DNA of 31,310 bases, from assembly GCA_002435715.1 (NCBI GenBank), contig DISD01000043.1, positions 1-31,310 on the forward strand, given 5' to 3'. A program made the position numbers and the translations under genes. The notes beneath the pieces are model-generated. The model was not told the origin of the DNA. It saw only the letters and a list, made by a program, of their open reading frames with translations, and did not search any database. Of this stretch, positions 7,721 through 14,624 are shown in pieces; positions within the stretch are counted from its first letter, which is position 1; every line of letters begins with the position of its first letter. This DNA is from Rhodospirillaceae bacterium UBA6219 (GTDB lineage Bacteria > Pseudomonadota > Alphaproteobacteria > Rhodospirillales > Magnetospirillaceae).

Positions 7721-8389
7721 TTATTCCGTTCGTTCGCTCCAATGCAGAACGTTTCGAACCGTCCCGGCACTCCACATTTTTCCGGTGCGTGTTTTCACAC
7801 CCCTCTTGTCGAGCTCCCTCGCCATTCCTCGGAGTGATAGGCCTTCGGAGATCATTTCCTCAATTAGCGGATGGACCCTCCGGGCGAACTCGTCGGCAGC
7901 CCGTATGTTCGCGCGCGCAGCCTCGCCGTTGTCCAGATTGGGATTTCCGAGCTTCACACCCCGGAGCTTAGCTTGCGCCATCGCCGCCTTTGTCCGGTCA
8001 GAGATCATGGCTCGCTCGTGCTCGGCCACTGCCGCGAGAATATGGATCGTGAGCCTGGACGCTTCCGGCATATCGACGGCCAGGAATTCGACCCGGCTTT
8101 CCATGAGATTCGAGATGAAGGCGACGGATCGCGAAAGCCGGTCGAGCTTGGCGATCAGCAGCGTGGCCTTTTGCCGCCGGCATAGATCAAGCGCCTTTTG
8201 CAGTTCCGGACGATCCGCCCGCTTGCCGCTTTCCACTTCGAGCAACGCCCCGGCGAACTCGCCGCCGATCCGTTCGACGTACCGAAAAACCGCCTCGCGT
8301 TGCGCGTCCAGTCAAAGACCGGAACGGCCTTGCCGATCCGTGGAAACACGGTAATAGGCGACGAAAAGCGGAACGGGATGCGGTTTCAT
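7721..8389 (-). pseudogene. Serine recombinase (resolvase/invertase) with in-frame TGA
   Basis: Read from ATG 8389, the frame encodes a complete small serine recombinase of 222 codons, interrupted only by TGA at codon 26 (8314-8312). Before it the protein reads through YYRVSTDRQGRSGL, containing the catalytic Ser16. After it the same frame continues LDAQREAVFRYVE, then the AKLDRLSRS active-site motif and a C-terminal helix-turn-helix (about 185-215). The family normally has Gly at codon 26 (GLGLDAQR), so GGA to TGA is a one-base change. If only the downstream ATG 8245 is used, the product lacks the catalytic serine and would be inactive. Either this is a recently broken gene, or it depends on UGA readthrough. 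Its role in the element (resolution of multimers or inversion) is unknown. Confidence 0.85.
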
Positions 8390-8557
8390 GGGGGAAGTGT
8401 AAAAAGACAAAGGTCGCTTTGGACTTTGTACAGTCTATCCATCATCAGCGATTCGGCAAATCCGATTGGTTTTTTCACACCGCCCGACTTTCCCGCTCCG
8501 GTGTCGCCTGCTACCATTTCACCCGCAACGGTATCGATTCGAGGGATGGCGAGCGCG

Positions 8558-9256
8558 ATGCACCCGGACACCCGACACAAGGCAATCATCGGAATTGCCA
8601 CCTTCATCGCCGTTGGGGTCTATTTCGTCTATGACGAGAATTTCCAAAAGGGCGTAATCGGCTTTTTTGTCGCCTTCTTTGGCCTATATGCCGCCTATTT
8701 CGCCTTGCAGGCGCTGGGCTGGGTGTTGTTCAGCGGCGAGCGGGGCACCGGCTTGCGCCTTGTCCCGCGTACCGGCAGCGGCATTGCCTGGAGCTTCCGG
8801 GGGCTCTTCCGTTCCATTGGCACGGTGAGCGGGTGGGGCTGGCGGGGCATGCAATACATTGCCCGTGCCGTCCGCGATGCCCAAGCCCGTCGCCAGTGGG
8901 AAAAGGCCCGCCCCGAACGGGAACGCCAAGCGGCGGAAGTCGCCCGGATCGAAGCCGCCCGCCAGCAGGCGGAACGCGAACGGATCGAGGAAGAGGCGCG
9001 GCAACGCAAGCTGGCCGAAGAGGAAGCTCACAAGCTGCGCGTCGCCCGTGAGGCCGAAGTGACCGCCGCCCGCACCAAGGCGGAACAAGCCGCCATTCTG
9101 GAAGCGCAGGCCGAAGCCAACCGCCTTGCCCGCGAGCATGAAGAACACATGCTTTCCATCGAACAGGAACGCTTGGCAATCGCCGAAAAACGCGGCGAAC
9201 GGCATGCGGCCTTGCTCAACACCCTGTCCACCCTGGTGGACAAGTCCAAGGAGTAG
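8558..9256 (+). CDS. Membrane-anchored coiled-coil protein
   Basis: The frame is open from 8198, but the early part overlaps the recombinase gene antisense and looks non-coding. The first credible start is ATG 8558 (ATG 8546 is an alternative), giving 232 aa. Two hydrophobic helices (about residues 9-24 and 31-55) are followed by a Gly/Trp-rich segment and then a long, highly charged Glu/Arg/Ala helix (about 95-232) typical of a coiled coil. It would sit in the inner membrane with the coiled coil in the cytoplasm. It is followed six bases later by another coiled-coil gene. The pair lies in the GC-rich backbone near the mobilisation genes, so a structural part in transfer or partition is possible, but no family is recognised. 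Confidence 0.65.
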   Translation: MHPDTRHKAIIGIATFIAVGVYFVYDENFQKGVIGFFVAFFGLYAAYFALQALGWVLFSGERGTGLRLVPRTGSGIAWSFRGLFRSIGTVSGWGWRGMQYIARAVRDAQARRQWEKARPERERQAAEVARIEAARQQAERERIEEEARQRKLAEEEAHKLRVAREAEVTAARTKAEQAAILEAQAEANRLAREHEEHMLSIEQERLAIAEKRGERHAALLNTLSTLVDKSKE

Positions 9257-9262
9257 CGGCGC

Positions 9263-9886
9263 ATGACCTTGGACAAATCCGACCGCCTGGACTTGCTGCG
9301 CACCGCCACCGACGCCCGCCACCGCGACGCCATGGAACGGTTGGACACGCAAAACCAATTCCGGGCACAGATGGTCGAAGCCAACCAGCAAATCGCCCTG
9401 CGTACCGCCCGGATTGAGGGCGAATATGCATTGCGCCTGCGCGAGTTGGAGCACCAATACGCCCCGACCGACAAGGCCCTGGACTACAAATATTTCGCCC
9501 TTCGCCAAGAACTGATGCTTGAGGAGATCGAAGAGCGCGAGATTATCAGCGCCATTTACCGCGTGGTTGAAGCCATCGTTGCCCGCAATATCAAACTGGC
9601 GGAAGAGCGCGAGCGGGCGCGGCTGGAAATCGAGTTGGCCGAGGTGAAGGAACGCCACCGCGAGAACGAACGCCAGCACGAGGTGCTGCGCGACCGGCTG
9701 GCGATGGATCGCGACGCCCTGCAAAGCCGCTTGCGCAACGAGGAATTCACCCACGCGCAAACCGTCAGCCGCATAGACATTCCGTTGAAGCTGCGCGAGC
9801 TGGGGCTTGGCAGTGGCACCGACGCCCCCACCGACCGCGAAATCGCCGATTGGCTGGCCGCGCTGAAAAAACGGGGCACGTTTTAG
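9263..9886 (+). CDS. Cytoplasmic coiled-coil protein
   Basis: A 207-aa soluble, strongly helical protein rich in Glu, Arg, Ala and Leu, with almost continuous heptad character from about residue 10 to 170. The start ATG 9263 has an AAGGAG ribosome binding site that overlaps the stop region of the preceding gene. The C-terminal 35 residues (LRELGLGSGTDAPTDREIADWLAALKKRG) look like a small separate helix pair. It is probably co-expressed with and binds the preceding membrane-anchored coiled-coil protein. Function is unknown. Confidence 0.7.
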   Translation: MTLDKSDRLDLLRTATDARHRDAMERLDTQNQFRAQMVEANQQIALRTARIEGEYALRLRELEHQYAPTDKALDYKYFALRQELMLEEIEEREIISAIYRVVEAIVARNIKLAEERERARLEIELAEVKERHRENERQHEVLRDRLAMDRDALQSRLRNEEFTHAQTVSRIDIPLKLRELGLGSGTDAPTDREIADWLAALKKRGTF

Positions 9887-9913
9887 CCCTCAGAATGCCG
9901 GGAAACTGCTTCC

Positions 9914-10582
9914 TTATTGGTATTCATCCCAAAGAGTTTCCCATTCCGAAATCAGTTGCATGCACATCGCCAAAAGATACTCTCTTTCATCCCCGCGAAA
10001 TTTTTGCTCCGATTTTCGGAATGCTTGCCCACGCAACACATCGAGTATGCGCATATCAGCGTGTTCTCCCTTGAAAGCTTCATTGATTACCCACAAACCG
10101 ATCCTGGCGGCTTCGGCGTTGAGATCAGGGGATTCGCTAAAATATGGATAAACATGCATATGCCCGCTTCCTTCAAATGCGAGCGTCATGATGTTGTCAA
10201 TTTTAATGGTTACGCCAATCTCCTCCAGGAGCAATTTTGACTTCATTTTAGTGGGGACATAGACAATAGGCAGATTTCGCCAACGCTTTTCTTGCTGCCA
10301 CCACTCAAGAAAACCCTCGGTCAACTCCGGATAAAGACGCTTCCGTCTTCCGTTGGCTTCAACCCTGGCAAGGGTTCTTTGCTGTAAATCGGCTTTTCCA
10401 TATACATGCTGCTTTGCATCACTCCAAAAGGGGATGTGGAAATCACCTCCACCCTCGGCGTCTGGGTCGGCTTCCTTGGCGATCTGATTTCTGATCTCCG
10501 TTCGGATCGCACTCTGCCTCTTATTTGGCGGGAGATAGAGGAGTTTCAACAGCTTCCGAAGCGCAATAGTGTCTATGGGCAC
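9914..10582 (-). CDS. Hypothetical soluble protein
   Basis: The frame is open from ATG 10612, but a GGAGG seven bases before GTG 10582 makes the latter the better start, giving VPIDTIALRKLLKLLYLP as the N-terminus and about 222 aa. The N-terminal part is basic and helical. The middle has an EWWQQEKRWRNLPIVYVPT segment, and the C-terminal half is mixed alpha/beta with acidic helices. There are no membrane segments, signal peptide, Cys pairs or known catalytic motifs. It faces away from the VirD4-like gene across a 350-bp intergenic region. I do not recognise the family, and a role as cargo or accessory gene of the element is all that can be inferred. Confidence 0.65.
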   Translation of the reverse strand: MPIDTIALRKLLKLLYLPPNKRQSAIRTEIRNQIAKEADPDAEGGGDFHIPFWSDAKQHVYGKADLQQRTLARVEANGRRKRLYPELTEGFLEWWQQEKRWRNLPIVYVPTKMKSKLLLEEIGVTIKIDNIMTLAFEGSGHMHVYPYFSESPDLNAEAARIGLWVINEAFKGEHADMRILDVLRGQAFRKSEQKFRGDEREYLLAMCMQLISEWETLWDEYQ

Positions 10583-10612
10583 CAGCAAGCCTCCATGCGA
10601 CACGCCCAACAT

Positions 10613-10964
10613 CTCAGGCGCGTTTTTTGTGTCGACATACTATCTTTTGGGTGTGGAGATGGCAAGATTTGCGTGTGCGTGTGCGCAGGCAAACGATATA
10701 TTGTGGTATCCGTCATTCGTCCGCCGTCCAGCGGGCGGCGGCCCGACGAATTCGCGGGGTTTCGGGCGGGGCCGGTTCGGCTGTGCGGAGTGAGCGAGGG
10801 GGCGAGCGAACGACGCATAGCCGGGAGGAAACGACGAAAACGGAGAATGAGGAGGGAACCGAATTCCCAAAATATAACCAAGCCATTTGATTTGTTGTAG
10901 ATTTTTGACTTTTCGCCATTGGTGCATAAAATGGCTGAATTGGTGGGCCAAAGGATGGAGCAAT
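10613..10964. other. Divergent intergenic region; possible oriT/regulatory segment
   Basis: Between the hypothetical gene and the VirD4-like gene lie alternating GT/GC bases (about 10672-10688), a GC-rich hairpin-forming stretch around 10720-10742 (CCGCCG / CGGCGG) and a purine-rich run to 10860, ending in an AT-rich segment (10868-10880). Long open frames here are composition artefacts. The position upstream of mobilisation genes makes it a candidate transfer origin, but no known nick-site consensus is recognised. Confidence 0.35.
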
Positions 10965-12692
10965 GCCTTGGTCGAAACCGTGTATGATGCCCTGCGAACC
11001 GCCCTTGCCGTCCATTTGGGCGCGTGTGGTGATGACGCCATGATGCTGGGCGAGTTCCGGCTTGCCGGATCGCCCGCCTTCGGTCGCGACGTGGCCGATA
11101 CCTTCGCCCTGGCGAACCATTTGCCGGGGTGGGAGGAGTTCCGCCGCCTGTTCGCCCAACGCGACCTGCCCAAGCCCGCCAAGCCGTCGCCCGAGTATAT
11201 CGAATCAGAGGCCCGCGCCATCGAGCGCGACCCAGCCAAACTGCCCTATGCCGTGGCGTTGATCGCCGAACGCCTGGGGCAGATTTACACCGCTAAACTT
11301 GCCGAATATGAAACGAAACGCCAAAGGCGCGACGCCCTCGAACAGAATCACCAAAACACTGACCTGGGCTATATACGTTTTCTGTGTGCGGAGGCTCCGC
11401 AGGTTCACGGCTTTTTTTTCGACAGCCTGTGGACGTTGCCCATAGCCGAGGACGACCGCAGGCGGCACACCTATATCACCGGCGGGGCCGGATCAGGGAA
11501 ATCCGAGGCCTTGAAGGCCATCATTTTTCACTATCTGACCCGCAACACGGCCCCGGCCCTTGTGCTTATCGACCCGCACGGCGACGTTGCCGAACAGGTT
11601 GCCCATTGGCCGGAACTGGCGGACGGCAAGCGCCTTGTCTACATCGACCCGGCCCTTGTGCCGGGGTGTACGCCGGTTTTCAACCCGCTGGACATTCCCG
11701 ACGCGGAACGCAATCCCGACGACATCGCCGTCATGGTCAAGCAGTTGATCGAGGTGTTCCCGGAACTGATCGAGGGACTGGAATTCACCCCGCAAATGCG
11801 CACGCTGATCGGCGCGTGCTTGACCGTGTTGTTGCACAAGCCGGGCTCCACCCTGGCCGATTTGATGGATTTCATGGACGACGACCGCAACAAGCCGTGG
11901 CTGGACTTCGCCGACACGGTGCTTGGCGGTTCGCTGTTCCGCGATTTCTTCCGCCGCGAGTTCAACGACAAGACCATGGACACCAGCAAGCGCGGCGTGC
12001 GCATGCGTCTGTACGAGGCATTGCAGGGCAATCCTGCCTTTTACCGCATGATCGCCGGGCAAAGCACCTTCAACCTGGAAGAGCTGTTGCACCGCCGCGC
12101 CGTGGTGATTTTCCGCCTGGGCCGGGGCGACATCGGCGAAACCACCAGCAACCTGATCGGCAAGTTCATCATGGCCCGGCTGAAAGCCTTCGCCTTCAAG
12201 CAGGGCCGCACGCCCGAGGCCGAACGCGTCCCGGTACATGTGTTCGTGGACGAGTGCCAGAACTACCTGTCCGAAAGCGTCGAAACCATCTTGAAGGAGG
12301 CGCGGAAATACGGGGTGCATTTGACCCTGGCGCAGCAGATTTTGGGCGACGGCATGAGCCCAGATTTACTCAAGGCCGTGCTGGGCAACACCGCCGTCAA
12401 GATCACCGGCAAGAACGCGTTGCACACCCTGAAAAAGATCGCCGAGGAAACCGGGGCCGATCTGGACGAGTTGCAAAACCTGTCCACCGGCTATTTCCAC
12501 ATCAAGGCGGGAAACCGCAAGGGCGTGGTGGTGCGCATGCCATCGCACCGGGTCAAGGACAAGGGCGCGATCCGGCCCGAGGCGTGGGAAGCGTTGCGCG
12601 ACAACCAGGCCGCCCGCTATTACCGCCCCATCGCCACGGCGCGGGCGTCATCGCCCCACGCATCCCATCAATCCCCCCTTGCCATCGATTAA
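10965..12692 (+). CDS. VirD4/TraG- or HerA-like conjugation ATPase
   Basis: A P-loop ATPase of about 575 aa, probably the coupling-type motor that feeds DNA to a secretion channel. The Walker A motif GGAGSGKS is at about residues 173-180, and the Walker B VHVFVDECQNY is at about 425-432, followed by a TLAQQ sensor region (about 446-450). ILIDPHGD-type sequence after Walker A (VLIDPHGDVAEQ) and the FNPLDIP and VIFRLGRG segments are typical of the TraM-recognition/DUF87 group. The frame is open from TTG 10887, but TTG 10965 has a GGAG site eight bases upstream and is preferred. There is no obvious N-terminal membrane anchor, unlike classical VirD4. It is followed nine bases later by the replication-relaxation gene, forming a mobilisation pair. 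Confidence 0.85.
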   Translation, partial: ALVETVYDALRTALAVHLGACGDDAMMLGEFRLAGSPAFGRDVADTFALANHLPGWEEFRRLFAQRDLPKPAKPSPEYIESEARAIERDPAKLPYAVALIAERLGQIYTAKLAEYETKRQRRDALEQNHQNTDLGYIRFLCAEAPQVHGFFFDSLWTLPIAEDDRRRHTYITGGAGSGKSEALKAIIFHYLTRNTAPALVLIDPHGDVAEQVAHWPELADGKRLVYIDPALVPGCTPVFNPLDIPDAERNPDDIAVMVKQLIEVFPELIEGLEFTPQMRTLIGACLTVLLHKPGSTLADLMDFMDDDRNKPWLDFADTVLGGSLFRDFFRREFNDKTMDTSKRGVRMRLYEALQGNPAFYRMIAGQSTFNLEELLHRRAVVIFRLGRGDIGETTSNLIGKFIMARLKAFAFKQGRTPEAERVPVHVFVDECQNYLSESVETILKEARKYGVHLTLAQQILGDGMSPDLLKAVLGNTAVKITGKNALHTLKKIAEETGADLDELQNLSTGYFHIKAGNRKGVVVRMPSHRVKDKGAIRPEAWEALRDNQAARYYRPIATARASSPHASHQSPLAID

Positions 12693-12701
12693 CCCCACCC
12701 C

Positions 12702-13622
12702 ATGAGCCAAACGCCCAAGACCAATGCCGAGAAGCACCGCCAGCGCCGCAGCCTGGAGCGTCCGCTTGACGTGCTGACCGAGCCGCAGCAGCGGGCGCTT
12801 GTGGCCTTGGCCCGCTACCGCTATTTGACCATCGCCCAGATGATCGCCGCCGGGGTGGCGCGGAACGACAGCCACATCCGTTCCGACGTGCTGGCCCGCC
12901 TGTGCCGCCGTGCCAGCGACAACCTTGCCGAGGCCCACGACTTCCCGCAATTCCACGCCAAGGGCCGCTTGCCGCGCATCTACACCCTGACCAGGAAAGG
13001 GGCGGAAGTGGTGGCCGACATGCTGCGCCGTCCGTTGGCCGAGATCGTTTATCCGGTCGGCGGTGTGCAATATGCCAACGATTTCGCCCACCGCGCCGCC
13101 TATGTGGATTGCTGCATCGCCTTCGATGCCTGGATCGCGGCGGACGAAGCCCGCGACAGCCTGGAGGTGCGCCACTATTTCGACAAGACCGGGGCTAACC
13201 GGGGCGCGGGCGTTACCCGCTTACGGGCGGCAACCCGTCTTGATCTGCCCGGCGGCGGCTTCATCATCCCCGATGGTTTGGCCTTTTTCGACACTGGCAC
13301 CAAACGCCGTGCCGTGGCGCTGGAAATCCACAACTTCCCCGACGTGGGCCGTATCGTCAAACAGCTTGCCGCCTATGTGGACGACAGGGTGGTTGACGCG
13401 CCCGCCCGTCTGTTCGGCAACGACAAGGCGGGCCGCGTGCTCTCCATCTCCACCGATCCCGCCGTCACCGTCCGGGTGATGGATCGCATGCTTGCCCTGC
13501 CGGGCTTCCGCCATAGCCGGGCCTTTCAGTTGATCGCCTTCAACACCCTGGACAGCGTCAAAGCCGATTTCGGCACCGGTTGGGTATTGGCGGATCGCAG
13601 CCCGGCGGGGATTTTTGAATAG
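12702..13622 (+). CDS. Replication-relaxation family protein (mobilisation)
   Basis: A 306-aa protein with an N-terminal winged-helix-like domain (LTEPQQRALVALARYRYLTIAQMIAAGV, about residues 25-52, and a TRKG wing near 105). After it comes a compact alpha/beta region with YFDKTG, DGLAFFDTGTKRRAVALEI and a C-terminal GTGWVLADR. This layout fits the replication-relaxation family found beside FtsK/VirD4-like ATPases on plasmids and integrative elements, thought to act at the transfer or replication origin. It is placed directly after the ATPase gene. No HUH or tyrosine relaxase is otherwise visible, so this may be the DNA-processing protein of the element. Exact biochemistry is inferred from the family only. 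Confidence 0.65.
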   Translation: MSQTPKTNAEKHRQRRSLERPLDVLTEPQQRALVALARYRYLTIAQMIAAGVARNDSHIRSDVLARLCRRASDNLAEAHDFPQFHAKGRLPRIYTLTRKGAEVVADMLRRPLAEIVYPVGGVQYANDFAHRAAYVDCCIAFDAWIAADEARDSLEVRHYFDKTGANRGAGVTRLRAATRLDLPGGGFIIPDGLAFFDTGTKRRAVALEIHNFPDVGRIVKQLAAYVDDRVVDAPARLFGNDKAGRVLSISTDPAVTVRVMDRMLALPGFRHSRAFQLIAFNTLDSVKADFGTGWVLADRSPAGIFE

Positions 13623-13629
13623 GCACGGG

Positions 13630-13723
13630 TGGCACAGTGCCAATGTCGCGCAACGGCACCACCTGTCACACTTGATTTTTCTGATAAATCAATAAACTGG
13701 CCTGGGTGGCACTGTGCCACCCA
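13630..13723. promoter_or_regulatory. Two TGGCAC(A/T)GTGCCA palindromes upstream of the HTH gene
   Basis: TGGCACAGTGCCA (13630-13642) and TGGCACTGTGCCA (13707-13719) share the same arms and differ only in the central base. The second extends to a perfect 21-bp palindrome (13703-13723). Between them is a 7-bp inverted repeat TTGATTT / AAATCAA (about 13672-13692). The pair sits just upstream of the helix-turn-helix gene (ATG 13751). Paired identical palindromes suggest a dimeric operator, a partition site or a transfer origin. Confidence 0.65.
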
Positions 13724-13750
13724 CTGCCTTTATCACGTCACCGGCACACC

Positions 13751-14167
13751 ATGACACAGCCCTTTGTCACACTGTCCGAAGCCGTCCAGGTTTTCGGCAT
13801 CAGCAAGCGCACCATCGAGCGCAAGATTGCTTCCGGCGAGATCGGGCGCGACCAAATCCGCCACCAGGGCGGCAAGCGCCTTTTCATGATGGCCGAATTG
13901 ATCCGGGTGTTCTGATCGCCCAAGGCCCAACCCGCGACCGCGACACCGCCACCACCGGCCAGCGATCCCCTGCGCGACGATCTGATCGCGGAATTGCGCG
14001 AGCGTGCCCAGCGGGCCGAATCCCGCGAACAGGCCGAACGCGACCGCGCCGACCGATACGAACGCGAGCTTGCCGAGTTGCGGCAGCGGCACGACGATTT
14101 GACCACGCGGCTTTTGCCGCCGCCAAATGGCAAGCCGGGAATTTTCCGGCGGTTGTTCGGAAGATAA
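13751..14167 (+). pseudogene. Plasmid HTH/coiled-coil DNA-binding protein with in-frame TGA
   Basis: From ATG 13751 the frame gives a MerR/excisionase-like helix-turn-helix (VTLSEAVQVFGISKRTIERKI, then a wing ending AELIRVF). TGA follows at codon 55 (13913-13915). The same frame then continues with a Pro-rich linker and a long Glu/Arg coiled coil ending in FRRLFGR and TAA at 14165-14167, immediately followed by a terminator. Plasmid DNA-binding proteins of this type have exactly this layout (HTH, linker, coiled coil, RLFG tail), often with RVFG at the HTH end, so the two halves are one 138-codon gene broken, or read through, at a probable Gly codon. It lies between the operator-like palindromes and the replication origin. 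Confidence 0.75.
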
Positions 14168-14190
14168 AGGGGCGAAATTTGCCCCTTTTC
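14167..14190 (+). terminator. Rho-independent terminator after the HTH gene
   Basis: Stem AAGGGGC / GCCCCTT with a 7-nt loop GAAATTT, followed by TT. The hairpin starts at the stop codon of the extended HTH/coiled-coil frame, supporting that frame as the real gene. Confidence 0.75.
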
Positions 14191-14416
14191 CGGCCCATAC
14201 GAAGGCGTTTGACCTTCGAGCCTGGGTGAACACCGTAAAAAAGGAAAACGCCGGTAAAAACGGCCTCTTTTCAAATCCCCCGAAGGGGGCAAAAGCAAAA
14301 TTCAAAAACAACAACAGCCAACGTACCTCGCGTGCGTTGTTGTAAACCTTTACAATATTTATAATAGTTTAGGCCCTGGGATTTCCGCTATTCCAAGCCA
14401 ATTCCGCTGACGAATT

Positions 14417-14515
14417 GGGACATATTCCCCGCCAAATGGGACGTTTTCCCCATGGAAAGAGGACATTTTCCCCGTCAACTGGGACAAATTCCCCGCGAAA
14501 TAGGACAAATCCGCC
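14417..14515 (+). repeat. Five ~21-bp iterons, consensus GGGACANNTTCCCC
   Basis: Units start at 14417, 14438, 14460, 14481 and 14502, so the spacing is 21, 22, 21 and 21 bp, two helical turns. The core is (G/A)GGAC followed by an AT-rich centre and CCCC; the last unit is degenerate. The period and location before rep mark them as Rep-binding iterons. Confidence 0.85.
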
Positions 14516-14554
14516 GTCACCGTTAAAAACGGCATGCCAAAGCGGCAAAACGCC

Positions 14555-14589
14555 ATAATGGGACGCCAATTTGACTCGCGTCCCATTAT
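14555..14589. promoter_or_regulatory. 12-bp inverted repeat, probable rep operator
   Basis: ATAATGGGACGC (14555-14566) and GCGTCCCATTAT (14578-14589) are perfect complements around an 11-bp spacer. Each arm contains the GGGAC word of the iterons. Inverted partial iterons in front of rep are the usual site where Rep dimers repress their own gene. The ATG of rep is 36 bases downstream. Confidence 0.75.
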
Positions 14590-14624
14590 TCATAGAATGG
14601 CGGTATTATTTCAAATCCCCCACC

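Larger units (their letters stand above)
14340..14624. other. Putative plasmid-type replication origin
   Basis: This 285-bp segment between the HTH gene and rep holds an AT-rich stretch (about 14341-14372, likely unwinding region), five iterons (14417-14515) and an inverted repeat (14555-14589) next to the rep start. The order AT-rich region, iterons, operator, rep is standard for iteron-controlled theta plasmids. The stretch 14191-14340 shows no gene. Confidence 0.75.

Noticed and set aside
8386..8607. Minus-strand frame with a Walker A-like GDTGAGKS
   Set aside because: Only 73 codons, antisense to the start of the coiled-coil gene and overlapping the recombinase start, with no Walker B or other domain. 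Likely chance.
10406..10900. 164-codon plus-strand frame in and before the intergenic region
   Set aside because: The first part is antisense to the hypothetical gene 9914-10582, and the rest is Arg/Cys-rich composition without a family or ribosome binding site.
14127..14345. A 72-codon frame after the HTH gene
   Set aside because: It overlaps the coiled-coil end of the HTH gene and the terminator, and is basic low-complexity sequence without a start signal.
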